A DNA stretch of 44,058 nt from Pseudomonas sp. Ga0074129 (GCA_001465025.1 LNDO01000067.1:1-44058); one strand, 5' to 3'; shown: positions 7,877 to 18,198, numbered from the stretch's first letter. Notes: generated from the letters alone by a model not told the origin. Numbers and translations are program-made.

Positions 7877-9138
7877 TCTGAATCTCCTTTTGTCGAGCTG
7901 GCCACATGACGGCTGACCGTAAACCGCTCGGCCCGTTTCTGTATCGCTTTGTCTGCCTCTTCCTTCCAGAACTTGGCGCCGTAGAGACCGGGCATGTTCG
8001 ACTCGGGACTCCAGCCGAACATCCATGTGAGGACCTTTTGAACTTGCGTGGTGCGATCCTCCGGCGTCAGCGCTGCTAGTTCCTCACGCATGCTTTCCAG
8101 CATCGTGTAGACCGCATCATGCCTCAGAATATGCGGGTGCACATGAGCCAGTTCTGGCGCTATTTCTCGTACCCTGGACAGAACACCATCCACTGCCTTG
8201 ATGGTCAGAGGTCCGCCCTCATTTCGCTTGTGCGCCACCAGCAAAAACGGATGCCTTCTCGCTCGCGATGCGCCGCTACGGTGCTTTCTGTGGCGATATT
8301 TCGATTCGTACTCAGTGATTGCGTCATACAAGTCATCGGTCATCACCAGCATGCGCTCGTGGGTTTTGAATTGCGGGGCCATCGTTCGTGGATCGAGGCT
8401 CTCATCCTCTAGGTTGACCACCGCTAGTTGACGACTGTGCCAGTGAATATCGCTGGTCTTAATCAGCAGCATCTCAGAGCGGCGCAGCCCCATGTCGAGA
8501 CCCAAGAGCAAAATGATGTAGTTACGCAGCCTGATGGCCTCATCTGAAAAGGGATTCTCGGCGCTATCCGGATGCATTATTTCCAGCAAGCGAGTTCGCT
8601 CCTGACTCGTAAGCCCCTTCATTTCGTCCGTTCGCGTTTTTTTCCACGCAGGGCTGGCCGCTTTGATCTTGCGGTTGATGCGCTTCTTCACATCGTCAAC
8701 CGCCTCATATCGTGATGAGTGATCACCCAACTTGTCATAGAGGAAGGCCAGATAATCGCGTACCGCCTCGATTCGCTGCCGCGCATGGACTTTGCCAACG
8801 GATTTGTAGGCAGTCGGATGCAAACGCATCCCCGCATACCTCATGGCCAAGGTTTCCTTACTAAACCCCGCGTCCGACACAAATCTGGAAAGCTCACTGT
8901 CTGTCAGGTATTGGCTGGCAGGGCGCTGTTCGATGCGAGAAATCAGATCAATAGAGGAAAAAGCCAGAAACTGCTCAAGCACAACCAGATGCTCAAGGTA
9001 CTTCTTTGTTGTTTCCAGTGCTCTGCCCGAGTGTTCCATGGTCATGTAGAGGTTGGGGTAGTAAACCGGGATGTAGTCTTGCACCAGCAGCTTTCTACGA
9101 GCACCATTCACCACCTGCTCTATGACCTGGAAACCCAT
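7873..9138 (-). CDS. intA: Tyrosine recombinase, first gene of SE-type module (IntA-like)
   Basis: A 421-aa integrase with Arg219/220 (GLDMGLRRSEML), the HxxR box HPHILRH (334-340) and candidate nucleophile Tyr386 (MPGLYGAKF). Residues 1-160 form an N-terminal core-binding region. The ATG at 9138 is preceded by an AGAGAG ribosome binding site and a promoter at 9169-9196. It heads a four-gene operon whose members overlap or nearly touch. In SE elements intA is the gene nearest the left terminus. Here it is the gene nearest the broken LuxR regulator, so the element edge lies about 100-200 bp upstream of its start. All catalytic boxes are visible. Confidence 0.8.
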   Translation of the reverse strand: MGFQVIEQVVNGARRKLLVQDYIPVYYPNLYMTMEHSGRALETTKKYLEHLVVLEQFLAFSSIDLISRIEQRPASQYLTDSELSRFVSDAGFSKETLAMRYAGMRLHPTAYKSVGKVHARQRIEAVRDYLAFLYDKLGDHSSRYEAVDDVKKRINRKIKAASPAWKKTRTDEMKGLTSQERTRLLEIMHPDSAENPFSDEAIRLRNYIILLLGLDMGLRRSEMLLIKTSDIHWHSRQLAVVNLEDESLDPRTMAPQFKTHERMLVMTDDLYDAITEYESKYRHRKHRSGASRARRHPFLLVAHKRNEGGPLTIKAVDGVLSRVREIAPELAHVHPHILRHDAVYTMLESMREELAALTPEDRTTQVQKVLTWMFGWSPESNMPGLYGAKFWKEEADKAIQKRAERFTVSRHVASSTKGDSE

Positions 9139-9168
9139 ATTGCTCTCTCATAAAAAATAACTTTTCTA

Positions 9169-9196
9169 AGTATAGTCAGGAACAAGTTAAGGTCAA
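9169..9196 (-). promoter_or_regulatory. Sigma70-type promoter of the recombinase operon
   Basis: On the minus strand, TTGACC (9196-9191) and TATACT (9174-9169) are separated by 16 bp, and the -10 box lies about 31 bp before the intA ATG. This is close to consensus, so the recombinase operon has its own strong promoter just inside the element. Confidence 0.65.
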
Positions 9197-9197
9197 C

Positions 9198-9216
9198 GCA
9201 AAACCTAACGTTTTGC
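9198..9216. repeat. 19-bp inverted repeat at the element edge
   Basis: GCAAAAC (9198-9204) and GTTTTGC (9210-9216) form perfect 7-bp arms around CTAAC, directly upstream of the recombinase promoter. Two short inverted arms around a 5-8 bp centre is the form of a tyrosine-recombinase core site, and imperfect inverted repeats of about this size are described at SE ends. It could equally be an operator for the operon. No second copy was seen at the other side of the island inside this window. Confidence 0.45.
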
Positions 9217-9226
9217 TTTCCAGAAT

Positions 9227-11482
9227 TTAAGCGCTTGCCGCTACCATAAAGCACTGAAAAAACAGGATTAAAGGCGAATCAAACCATGTCCAAAAGTGAC
9301 AAAGCAGGCAAAACAGGCTCTTGCGCTGCAACGATGCGCCAAGCACCTTGAGGATGCGCGCCGCTTGCGCCTGCGCACCGCGTGCCTGTAACCAATAAAC
9401 GCAGGTCAGCCCCAGACGCTCCCAGCTTTCATCATAGGCACGTACCGTTTCCCACTCACCGGCCTGCAGCCGCGCGGGCAACTCAAAGCGCTCGGCGACC
9501 GCCTCCATGGCCGCACTTTTACCGCTAAGCAGCGCCTGACGCATGCGCTCCTGTGCCACCTGACTGACAAAGCGTGCGTAGTTGCCCAGCTGCAAAATGC
9601 ACGACAACTGATCCAGCAACCGACTGGCTCGCGCCTGCTGCTGACGCCGATGCAGCAGCCGTGACAGGGTGATGTAAACCGTGGCAATCGCCTCGGTGGC
9701 CGAGGACGAGTTGACCATCGCCATCAGCTCATCACACAACTGCTGCGCCTCGGCCAACTGGTTTTGCTCATACAGCACCACCACCATGGCAGTGGCACGG
9801 TTCACCCAGGCCGGCGAGGCCTGATCGGCCTGCTGGTAATCCAGACACACCTGTTTGCGGGCATGGGTCGCCCGCCCGGCGTTACGGTGGCAGAGCGCGA
9901 TGATCAGGTCGGTGTAACTCTCCAAAAAACTATGCCCGCATTGGCGCAACAGTTGTTTGGACTCACTGGCAAAGCGAATGGCGTCTTGCAGGCGGGCAGC
10001 CAGCAAATGCTGATAGGCAATGACCGCCAGGGTACAGGCGCGGATTTCCACATCCTGCCCCGGCCCCAGGAGCTCGCGCCAGGCGGGCGGCGGGACGAAA
10101 TCTTTGTCCTGCTCAAACAGGCCGAGCAATAACGCAAGGAACTGCCGCGTGGCCGGATCGAGGGGGGTATCGGGCCTGTTGTGCAGCAGGTTATCCAGCA
10201 GTTCCAAGTGGTAATGCGCCTGATGAAAACGCCGTGACAACGACAGCGCTGCAATCAGCCAGCCAAGCAATTTCGGCTGAGCCAACAACTGCACTTCAGG
10301 TAGCGGCTCTAACCAACGCAGGATGTCGCCAAATTGCCCGCAGCGCACCCAAGCCGCGCAGCTGTGCTCCAACAGCTCCAGAAAAAAAACCTGATCGGCG
10401 CACTGATGGGCATGTTGCAGCGCCTGCTCGAACTCACCCCGGCGGAGAAAATAATGCGCCGCCCGGCTGTGCAACGGTTCCAGACGTGCGTACGCCTCGA
10501 TCAACAAGCGCCGGCTGAGAAAATCCTGCAACAGGGCATGGAAGCGATAACTGCCTGACTGGTTCTCCACGGGCAGCAAAAACAATTGCCGCTCGGCCAA
10601 CTCTTCCAGCAACAAGGCCGAGCCCGTGCGCTGCAGCACGTCATCACAGAACGCACCGTCAAAACGCTCAAACAGCCCGCAACACAGGAGAAACTCACGC
10701 AACTGTGGCGGCAACTGACGCAGCACCACATGGCCAAAGTAATCGACGATTTCCGGCTGGCTGCCATTAAAGCGTTGCAAGGCCTGCGTACCAAAACGCG
10801 CATAGGCCAACAGGGCCATCTTCACCCCGGCCACCCAGCCTTCGGTCATCCCCAGCAAGGTGTCGAGATAATCGGCAGGCAGCGCCTTCCCGCCCAAGTG
10901 GCAGTTGAGCTGCTGCACCTGCTCGGGTGACAGACGCAAGTCATGTTGATTGATGCACAGCAGGCGGTTGTCCAGTTTCAGCTGGCTCAGGGCAAATCCC
11001 GGGTGATTGCGGCTGGCAATGATCAGGTGCACATGGCCGGACAACTGCTCCAGCAACACCGCCATGACCTCAAGGATGCTCGGTGACTCAATCCACTGAA
11101 AATCATCGAAGGCGATAAACAGCGGCCCTTCTACCCGCGCCAGGGCATCGGCCAGTAATTCGCCCAGCAGCCGGGGCGATAAGCTGGACGCCACCGCCAG
11201 TGGGTTAAACCATGAGGTATCAAAATCGCTCACCTGTGCGCGAATGCTGTCGGCCAGGCGGCGGAAAAAATACAGCGGTTCGTTGTCTCGCGCCTGCAGC
11301 GGGTAGAACACCTGCCTGGCCATGCAGCGAGCTCGCCAATGCTGCAGCAAGGTGGACTTGCCAGAGCCGGCCGGTGCCAGCAACAGCGTGAGGGTGAACG
11401 CGTCACTGCGTATCAGCAGGTCCAGAAGATCCTGGCGCAGCACGCCGGTGGCCGTCGAAGCGCACGGTTGGATTCGGTCCAT
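9227..11482 (-). pseudogene. MalT/LuxR-type regulator lacking its C-terminal DNA-binding domain
   Basis: The frame encodes the N-terminal ATPase of large LuxR (LAL/MalT-like) regulators. It has a Walker A at 36-43 (APAGSGKS), a Walker B FIAFDDFQW near 125, winged-helix and TPR-like helical repeats through about residue 710. Family members are about 850-920 aa and end with a LuxR helix-turn-helix. Here the frame stops at 751 aa with no such domain. The last 35 or so residues, from about 9335 leftward, turn into Phe/Leu/Cys-rich sequence unlike the rest and coincide with a drop in G+C. The recombinase-bearing element therefore replaced the 3' end. The product could still bind effector but should not bind DNA. 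It is the likely insertion target of the SE. Confidence 0.8.
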
Positions 11483-11743
11483 TGGGCAGACCCTAATTTT
11501 TATTATTCTCGCGCGAACGAGCGCCGCGCCTGGCGGTGGATGCTAGCCCGCGCCTGAACAAAGAGCGTGAAGCACGTCAAAGTTCGGGCATCCCTAGCCA
11601 AAGGTTTGCCCAACGCGATAACAGCCGGCAAACAACCTGATTGCAATGCCTCCCTCGGAGCCAGCCTCATGCAGTGCGTCTATTGCGCCTATCGACTTGA
11701 AGCGTCTGGCTTATCGGTTACCATGCCCGTCCGCCTGATTTGA

Positions 11744-13108
<1,365 letters not shown>

Positions 13109-13125
13109 AAGAGGATTAGCAGACT

Positions 13126-13207
13126 CTGTGGGAGGAGCCGCGCGGCGCTTTAGCCGCGATGCCTTCAGCGCTTTAGCACTCAGTCGCGGCTAAAGCCCCT
13201 CCCACAG
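13126..13207. repeat. REP-type palindrome, CTGTGGGAGG family
   Basis: CTGTGGGAGG at 13126 pairs with CCTCCCACAG ending at 13207. Inside, CTTTAGCCGCGA and TCGCGGCTAAAG are also complementary, giving two nested arms. This is a typical Pseudomonas REP/BIME-like intergenic palindrome. Lying 18 bp after the DAHP synthase stop, it may also limit read-through. Confidence 0.75.
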
Positions 13208-13278
13208 CAGCGGCAGATTACTCGTAGCGCTCCACTTGGGCGTAGTGGCTGAGCTTGCCGCGCATGGCTGGCACGGGC

Positions 13279-14190
13279 CTACGCAATCAAGCGCTCACGC
13301 AAGCGCCCGAGCATGCCCATCAGGCTGCCCACTTTCTCCCGTTCACGCTCATCACGCGGCGCTTGTGGCAGGCGTGTGACCACCTGCGCCGGTTGTGCGC
13401 GCCACAGCTGCACCTGCTCGGCAGCGGCCTGCAGGCCCTTTTCAAACAGCCCCCGGCGAATCGGTTTGGGCAAATAACGGAAAATCTGCGCTTCGTTAAT
13501 CAGCTTGAGCAACGCCTGGGTGTCGCTGAACGGCGTCACCACCAAGCTGAGCAAGCGCGGATGGGCCTGGGCCAGGCTCTTCAGTAACGGCGCGGTATCC
13601 TCGCCGCCCAGTTGCAGATCGCTGACCAGCAGATCAACCGGCTGTGCATTGAGCAATTCCACCGCCTCACGCAGTGAGGTCGCACGCAGCAGGCGATGAG
13701 CACCGGCCACGCAGAACTCAGCCACCACGTCCAAGGTCGGTGCATCGTTGTCCAGCAACAGCACCGTCAGCGCTGACGCGGGTACGGAGGCTTGCACACG
13801 CACGGTCTGCGCCTGACGTGCGGCAATCTGTGCGGCCTGACGCAGGGTGAAGGCCATCTCCTGCTGATCCCAGGGTTTGGTCAGGTAGCGGAAGATGCCG
13901 CCGCTGTTGAGGGCTTCCACCGCCGCATCCAAGTCGCTGTAACCGGTCAGCAAAATACGCAGGGTATCGGGGGCAATCTGCTGCGCCTGGGCGAGCAGTT
14001 CGGCACCGCTCATTTGCGGCATGCGCTGATCACTGACGATGATGTGCACTGGTTCGGTTTTCAGCCGCTCCAACGCCCGGCGCGGATCGCTCTCGGTCAG
14101 CACCTGGTATTCACGGCGAAACTGCAGGGCCAGGCTGCGCAGAATGCGCTCTTCGTCGTCGACAAACAGAATTCGAATCGGCTCGCTCAT
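13279..14190 (-). CDS. Dual-receiver response regulator
   Basis: The start chosen is ATG at 14190, which has GGAG 8 nt upstream; a GTG at 14199 lacks a spaced ribosome binding site. The 303-aa protein holds two receiver domains and no DNA-binding domain. Receiver 1 (residues 5-120) has Asp11-Asp12, phospho-acceptor Asp54 (IVSDQRMP) and Lys105 (YLTKPW). Receiver 2 (141-260) has Asp147/Asp149, Asp191 (LLVSDLQLG) and a YLPKPI lysine, so it also looks phosphorylatable. The rest is a charged C-terminal tail. It directly follows the CBS histidine kinase gene (1 nt between stop and ATG), forming a two-component pair. Output is probably by protein contact. The target is unknown. Confidence 0.8.
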   Translation of the reverse strand: MSEPIRILFVDDEERILRSLALQFRREYQVLTESDPRRALERLKTEPVHIIVSDQRMPQMSGAELLAQAQQIAPDTLRILLTGYSDLDAAVEALNSGGIFRYLTKPWDQQEMAFTLRQAAQIAARQAQTVRVQASVPASALTVLLLDNDAPTLDVVAEFCVAGAHRLLRATSLREAVELLNAQPVDLLVSDLQLGGEDTAPLLKSLAQAHPRLLSLVVTPFSDTQALLKLINEAQIFRYLPKPIRRGLFEKGLQAAAEQVQLWRAQPAQVVTRLPQAPRDEREREKVGSLMGMLGRLRERLIA

Positions 14191-14191
14191 C

Positions 14192-15496
14192 TCAGGCACT
14201 CCGCTGTAAGGGCAGCGCCTGCGGGCGCGGCAGTCGAATCAAGAAACGGGTGCCGCGCCCGGGTTCGGACGCCGCACGGATTTGGCCACCGTGGTCCTGA
14301 ATGATTTTGTAGCTGATCGACAGCCCCAAGCCGGTGCCCTGCCCGACCGGTTTGGTGGTGAAAAACGGATCGAAAATCCGCGCCAGCACCTCTGGCGACA
14401 TGCCGCGCCCGGAATCTTGCAGGGAGACAAACACGGCGCTGTCATCGGCCCAGGTTTTCAGCAGAATCTGGCCAAAGCCGTCGATGGCCTGCGCCGCATT
14501 ATTCAGCAGGTTGAGCAACACCTGGTTGATCTGCGAGGGGGCACAGGGAATGCGCGGCAAATCTCCCAGTTGCAGGACGATGTCGGCTTTGTCCTTGATG
14601 CCGTTGCGGGCAATCACCAGCGCACTGCGAATGCAGTCGTTGAGGTCCACTTCTTCACTCATGGCGCGATCAAGCCGCGCGAAGTCCTTGAGCCCGACCA
14701 CCAACTCGGCAATCTGCTCCAGGCCATACAGGGTGTCGCTGAACAGTTGGCCGAAGTCTTCCATGAGCAATTCAGGAGAGGCCAAATCGCGCGCATCGGC
14801 AGCGGCTTGCAAGGCGCTGTGCAGGCGCGCGTCATCACAGTTTGGATCATTCAGGCAATCAGCCAGAGCAGCCTGGGCGTCGGCCAGATCAAACAAGGGG
14901 GTGCTGAGCTCGCGCAGCAGTTGCACGTTGTTTTTCACATAGCCCAGCGGGGTGTTCAGCTCGTGGGCCACACCCGCCACCATTTGCCCCAGCGAGGCCA
15001 TTTTTTCCGACTGCACCAGCTGCGTCTGCGACTCCTTCAACTCCACCAACGCCTTGCGCAGCACCTGATTGCGCTGGGCAATGCGTGATTCCATGGCTTT
15101 GAGCAAATCCAGCACCGTACCCAAGCCGCGATACACGCCCTGGGCATCGACCAGGATAAAGTCTTCGGTGATGGGGTATTGCAGTTGTCCGGTGATCTGC
15201 TTGGCCGCTTCTTCCAGGCTGGTTTGCAGGCTAACCACCAGCGGCGCAGGGTTCATCACCTCTTGCACCGCGTGACGACCGCGCAGGTCGCGACCAAAAC
15301 GCTGCATAAAGATGTCCTGCAAGGCCGTGCGGCTGACCAGCCCCAAGGGCCGGCCGTCGTCATCGACAATGGGCAGGGAAAGAAACGCTTTGTGCTCTGG
15401 CGTCAGCAGGCGATCGGCAACATCCGCGATGCTCATCTGTGCCGACAACGCTGCAACCGGCTTGAGCAAGCGCGCTAGAGCGCTGGCTGTGGTCAT
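14192..15496 (-). CDS. Soluble CBS-domain sensor histidine kinase
   Basis: The start is ATG at 15496, preceded by GGGAG 6 nt upstream. The frame continues to 15553 without a ribosome binding site. The 434-aa protein has no membrane segment. Residues about 10-135 are a tandem CBS pair, usually an adenosyl-ligand sensor. A coiled helix (138-165) leads to the H-box VAGVAHELNTPLG with phosphorylatable His178. The ATPase domain has an N-box (NQVLLNLLNNAAQAI), G1 DSGRGM, F-box FDPFFTTKP and G2 GTGLGLS. A cytoplasmic kinase gated by nucleotide or SAM binding to CBS domains is the likely design. Its partner is the dual-receiver regulator encoded next. A CRP-like site lies 57 bp upstream. Confidence 0.85.
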   Translation of the reverse strand: MTTASALARLLKPVAALSAQMSIADVADRLLTPEHKAFLSLPIVDDDGRPLGLVSRTALQDIFMQRFGRDLRGRHAVQEVMNPAPLVVSLQTSLEEAAKQITGQLQYPITEDFILVDAQGVYRGLGTVLDLLKAMESRIAQRNQVLRKALVELKESQTQLVQSEKMASLGQMVAGVAHELNTPLGYVKNNVQLLRELSTPLFDLADAQAALADCLNDPNCDDARLHSALQAAADARDLASPELLMEDFGQLFSDTLYGLEQIAELVVGLKDFARLDRAMSEEVDLNDCIRSALVIARNGIKDKADIVLQLGDLPRIPCAPSQINQVLLNLLNNAAQAIDGFGQILLKTWADDSAVFVSLQDSGRGMSPEVLARIFDPFFTTKPVGQGTGLGLSISYKIIQDHGGQIRAASEPGRGTRFLIRLPRPQALPLQRSA

Positions 15497-15552
15497 GGCA
15501 GACTCCCTGTGCATTGGAAAGCCGCCATTCAACCAGCGCCAAGTTGCTGCCA

Positions 15553-15568
15553 CGTGACAGTGATCACA
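15553..15568. promoter_or_regulatory. Candidate Vfr/CRP-binding site
   Basis: CGTGA-CAGTGA-TCACA differs in one base from the CRP consensus TGTGA-N6-TCACA, which Pseudomonas Vfr also recognises. It sits between the divergent kinase gene (57 bp from its ATG) and the DUF2897 gene (102 bp from its ATG), so either could be its target. Confidence 0.5.
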
Positions 15569-15669
15569 TTACTTTGCCATCCTGCCGGATATCTGTTCGC
15601 CCACTGCGGCCATAGGCATTGATCGTCTGGGCGGCTATGGTGCGCGCTCACTCATACAAGGATGAACCC

Positions 15670-15834
15670 ATGAGCTGGTACATCGTGTTGTTAATTGTGT
15701 TTGTGCTGGGTTCACTCATCAGCGGTTTACTGATGTTGCTGCGCACCGCCAAACCGCTGAAGTTGAGCAAAGAGCAACTGCAGCAAATCCATCAACGAGA
15801 GCTGGAGCAACAAGCCAAGGATGACGAGCGCTAA
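15670..15834 (+). CDS. DUF2897 small membrane protein
   Basis: The start is ATG at 15670 (MSWYIVLLIVF), after an AAGGA ribosome binding site; the upstream frame extension has none. The 54-aa product has one N-terminal membrane helix (residues 3-24) and a Lys/Gln/Glu-rich cytoplasmic tail (KPLKLSKEQLQQIHQRELEQQ), the pattern of DUF2897 proteins in Pseudomonas. Its function is unknown. Its last 14 bp overlap the start of the CPBP protease gene, so the two are translationally coupled. Confidence 0.75.
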   Translation: MSWYIVLLIVFVLGSLISGLLMLLRTAKPLKLSKEQLQQIHQRELEQQAKDDER

Positions 15835-16600
15835 CCCGCAATTAGCGTTACAGCTGCGCTTACTGCTGCCCATCAGCGGCCTGGCTGCCGGTTTTAGCCT
15901 GGGTTTTATTCAACTGCCGGGCTTACTGGCCGGGGTGGTATTGATTGGCTGGCTGCTGTTTGCGCAAGCGCGAATGGCCGAGGGTGTTTGGGCCACGGTG
16001 AGCTTGCTGGGCTGCTTGGCTCTGGCTGCTCATCTGCTGCCCGGTTTTACGCCAACACCGTTGTGGCCGGCTCGACAGATTAGCGACGACGCCGCGCCGT
16101 ATGCCCTGCGCCTGTCGTGGGACAAACTGCTGGTGGGGCTTGCTCTGCTGGCTTGGTGGCTGGGCGAAAAAACACCGAGCCGCACACTGAATGACCGCGT
16201 TTGGCTAACGGCTGGGCTCACCCTGTTGAGCGTGCCATTACTGGCCCTGGCACTGGGCTTGGTGGCCTGGCAACCGAAGTGGCCTGAGCAGTTGTGGTTG
16301 TGGCTCGCCGTTAATTTAGGCGTGGCGGTGCTTGCGGAAGAACTGCTGTTTCGCGGTTTGCTGCAAACCCGCTTGGTCAGTTGGCTGGGGGCCTGGGCCG
16401 GTATCGGCCTGACAAGCCTATTGTTCGCCCTGGTGCACATACCCTTTAGCCCGTTGTTTGCGCTGGTGGCAGGCATCGCCGGGTTGGGTTATGGGCTGAT
16501 TTTCCACTTCAGTGGCCGCATCAGCCTGGCGATAGCCTTACACCTAGCCGTCAACCTGCTGCACCTGTTGCTGCTCAGTTATCCACTGCGTATCAGCTGA
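15821..16600 (+). CDS. CPBP (CAAX/Abi) family intramembrane protease
   Basis: A 259-aa polytopic membrane protein with about eight hydrophobic segments. The CPBP motifs are in order: EELLFRGLLQTR (Glu-Glu-x3-Arg), FALVHIPFS (His of motif 2) and ALHLAVNLLHL (His-x3-Asn of motif 3). Eukaryotic relatives (Rce1) cut prenylated proteins. Bacterial ones are linked to bacteriocin self-immunity and regulated proteolysis. The substrate here is unknown. It overlaps the DUF2897 gene, and the pair forms a small operon. Confidence 0.85.
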   Translation: MTSANPQLALQLRLLLPISGLAAGFSLGFIQLPGLLAGVVLIGWLLFAQARMAEGVWATVSLLGCLALAAHLLPGFTPTPLWPARQISDDAAPYALRLSWDKLLVGLALLAWWLGEKTPSRTLNDRVWLTAGLTLLSVPLLALALGLVAWQPKWPEQLWLWLAVNLGVAVLAEELLFRGLLQTRLVSWLGAWAGIGLTSLLFALVHIPFSPLFALVAGIAGLGYGLIFHFSGRISLAIALHLAVNLLHLLLLSYPLRIS

Positions 16601-16608
16601 CAGCGGGC

Positions 16609-17391
16609 TCAATCAGTGGGCACGCCAACTGCACCCTCAACATGGTAGCGCTCAAGCAACGTGTCTAACTGTCGATCCCGGTTAAGCAGTTGCAATAAAT
16701 CGGCGAATGCGGCCACCGCAATTGGCGACTCCGGGCGGAACAACGCCTGATGCCGATAGACCTGATCAACCCGCTTTGACACCAGCAGGGAACGGGCCTT
16801 ACCCGGGTAACGTTGCAAATAAGCCTGCAAGTAGGAACGCGTGACCACCGCCACATCGGCCCGGTCGCGCAGCAACATGCCCACGTTGCTGTCGTGGGAA
16901 TAGGTCAGCAACGCATTGAAGGTTTCCGTGAGAAACGCCTGATTCGAGTTAAAGCCGGCAAAGCCATAGTGGTAGCCGTTGTAGAGGGCCATGCGCTTGC
17001 CGGTGAAATCATCGAAATACCCTTCATCACGCCCCGGTTTTAAACGCGCGACATACACTTCGGCGTCTTCAATATTCAGGTTGAGCGCGTCATGGGCGGT
17101 GTCCTGCCAGCCCCAACTGGGTGACTCAAACAGAATCAGATCAAAGCGCCCGCTTTGCAGATCGCGGTAACGTCGCATGGTCGAGGTCGCGACCAGGTTA
17201 AACCGGTAGTCGTCCTGTGCCAGGTTGAGAGCCTGCAGCAACTCGGGTAGCAGCCCTGTCGGCTGCTCGCTCTCTGGTTTGAGCACATAAGGCGGAAAAT
17301 GGTAAGCACCCACACGCACCTCTTGTGCGGCGGTTGCGGCGCAGGCCAGCGATATCAGTCCCAGCAGCAGTACTCGGAAAAGCCTGATCAC
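16609..17391 (-). CDS. Periplasmic solute-binding protein, family 3-like
   Basis: The 260-aa protein opens with a Sec signal peptide (MIRLFRVLLLGLISLACAATA, about 21 residues). The mature part reads as a type II periplasmic binding fold of the amino-acid (SBP_bac_3) kind: VGAYHFPPYV at the start, LPELLQALNL, a DLILFE segment, and DVAVVTRSYLQAYL in the second lobe. There is no adjacent permease or ATPase gene, so it may be an orphan receptor or sensor-type binding protein rather than part of an importer. It is convergent with the CPBP gene (8 bp between ends). Confidence 0.75.
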   Translation of the reverse strand: MIRLFRVLLLGLISLACAATAAQEVRVGAYHFPPYVLKPESEQPTGLLPELLQALNLAQDDYRFNLVATSTMRRYRDLQSGRFDLILFESPSWGWQDTAHDALNLNIEDAEVYVARLKPGRDEGYFDDFTGKRMALYNGYHYGFAGFNSNQAFLTETFNALLTYSHDSNVGMLLRDRADVAVVTRSYLQAYLQRYPGKARSLLVSKRVDQVYRHQALFRPESPIAVAAFADLLQLLNRDRQLDTLLERYHVEGAVGVPTD

Positions 17392-17476
17392 ACGGCACCC
17401 TCACAACGTTAAAAGGCCTAAGTGGCGACCCACCCTCTGCAACATGCAGTCACTGCGCCAGCTTAGCCGAGATCAA

Positions 17477-18100
17477 TCAGGACTCCTTCACGACCAAAGA
17501 TAGGGCCTCTTCGGCTAATTGATCGAGGGTCATCGGCCCTTCGGGGCGGAACCAGGTATTAGTCCAGCTCAGCGCACCCGTCAGCAAACGCCTGAGAATA
17601 AAGGGGTCCGCCTTGAAATAGCCGGCCGCCTTGGCTTCAGCCAAAACCTGCAGCCACAGCTGCTCATAGGTATCGCGCAAATCGAGGATAAACGCCTGCC
17701 CTTCCTCGGACAGCGAGCGCCATTCATACACCAGCACCGCCATGGCCTCACCCGTACCGCCCATGATTGATTGCAGCTCGCAGCGGATCAGCGCCAGCAC
17801 ACGGCCGCGCAAATCCGTGGCTTCAGCCAGCGCCGCGTGCATCAGGGCGGTGTTGTAGCGAATGGTTTCTTCCATCACCGAACGCAGGATTTCGTCCTTG
17901 CTTTTGAAGTGATGAAAGATGCTCCCCGACTGAATACCCACCGCACTGGCCAGGTCACGCACCGTGGTGCGCTCATAGCCTTTACTGCGGAACAGATGGG
18001 CTGCGGTTTGCAGCAGTTTGCCGCGTGCGCTGTCGGGATCGGTGATCTGCCCACTGGCCACCAGGGCACGCATCACCGCCTGCGCTTGTTGATCATCCAC
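17477..18100 (-). CDS. atuR: AtuR, TetR-family repressor of the terpene cluster
   Basis: The start chosen is GTG at 18100, with GGAGAG 8 nt upstream. The frame could extend to 18157, but that would absorb the leader. The 207-aa protein has a TetR N-terminal domain: GKLLQTAAHLFRSKGYERTT, then the helix-turn-helix VRDLASAVGIQSGSIFHHFKSKDEIL, followed by the helical ligand-binding domain. It is divergent from atuA, as atuR is in P. aeruginosa, where AtuR represses the atu genes until terpene-derived CoA esters accumulate. Two paired operator-like sites in the intergenic region fit this. The function follows from family and context. Confidence 0.88.
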   Translation of the reverse strand: MDDQQAQAVMRALVASGQITDPDSARGKLLQTAAHLFRSKGYERTTVRDLASAVGIQSGSIFHHFKSKDEILRSVMEETIRYNTALMHAALAEATDLRGRVLALIRCELQSIMGGTGEAMAVLVYEWRSLSEEGQAFILDLRDTYEQLWLQVLAEAKAAGYFKADPFILRRLLTGALSWTNTWFRPEGPMTLDQLAEEALSLVVKES

Positions 18101-18153
18101 GCTAAATACTCTCCGGCTTTTTATTGCCTGGCCCCAAACATTGCGTGCTTGAG

Positions 18154-18164
18154 CCAAGTGCTTG
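18154..18164. promoter_or_regulatory. Possible third, partial AtuR half-site
   Basis: CCAAGTGCTTG contains CAAG-TG-CTTG, one base from the CCAAGCGCTTG core of the two full operators. It lies 54 bp upstream of the atuR start, closer to atuR than the other sites, where it could act in autoregulation. Confidence 0.35.
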
Positions 18165-18198
18165 TCGTTATTAGTGAAATTTATGCTTCAGGCGCCAC

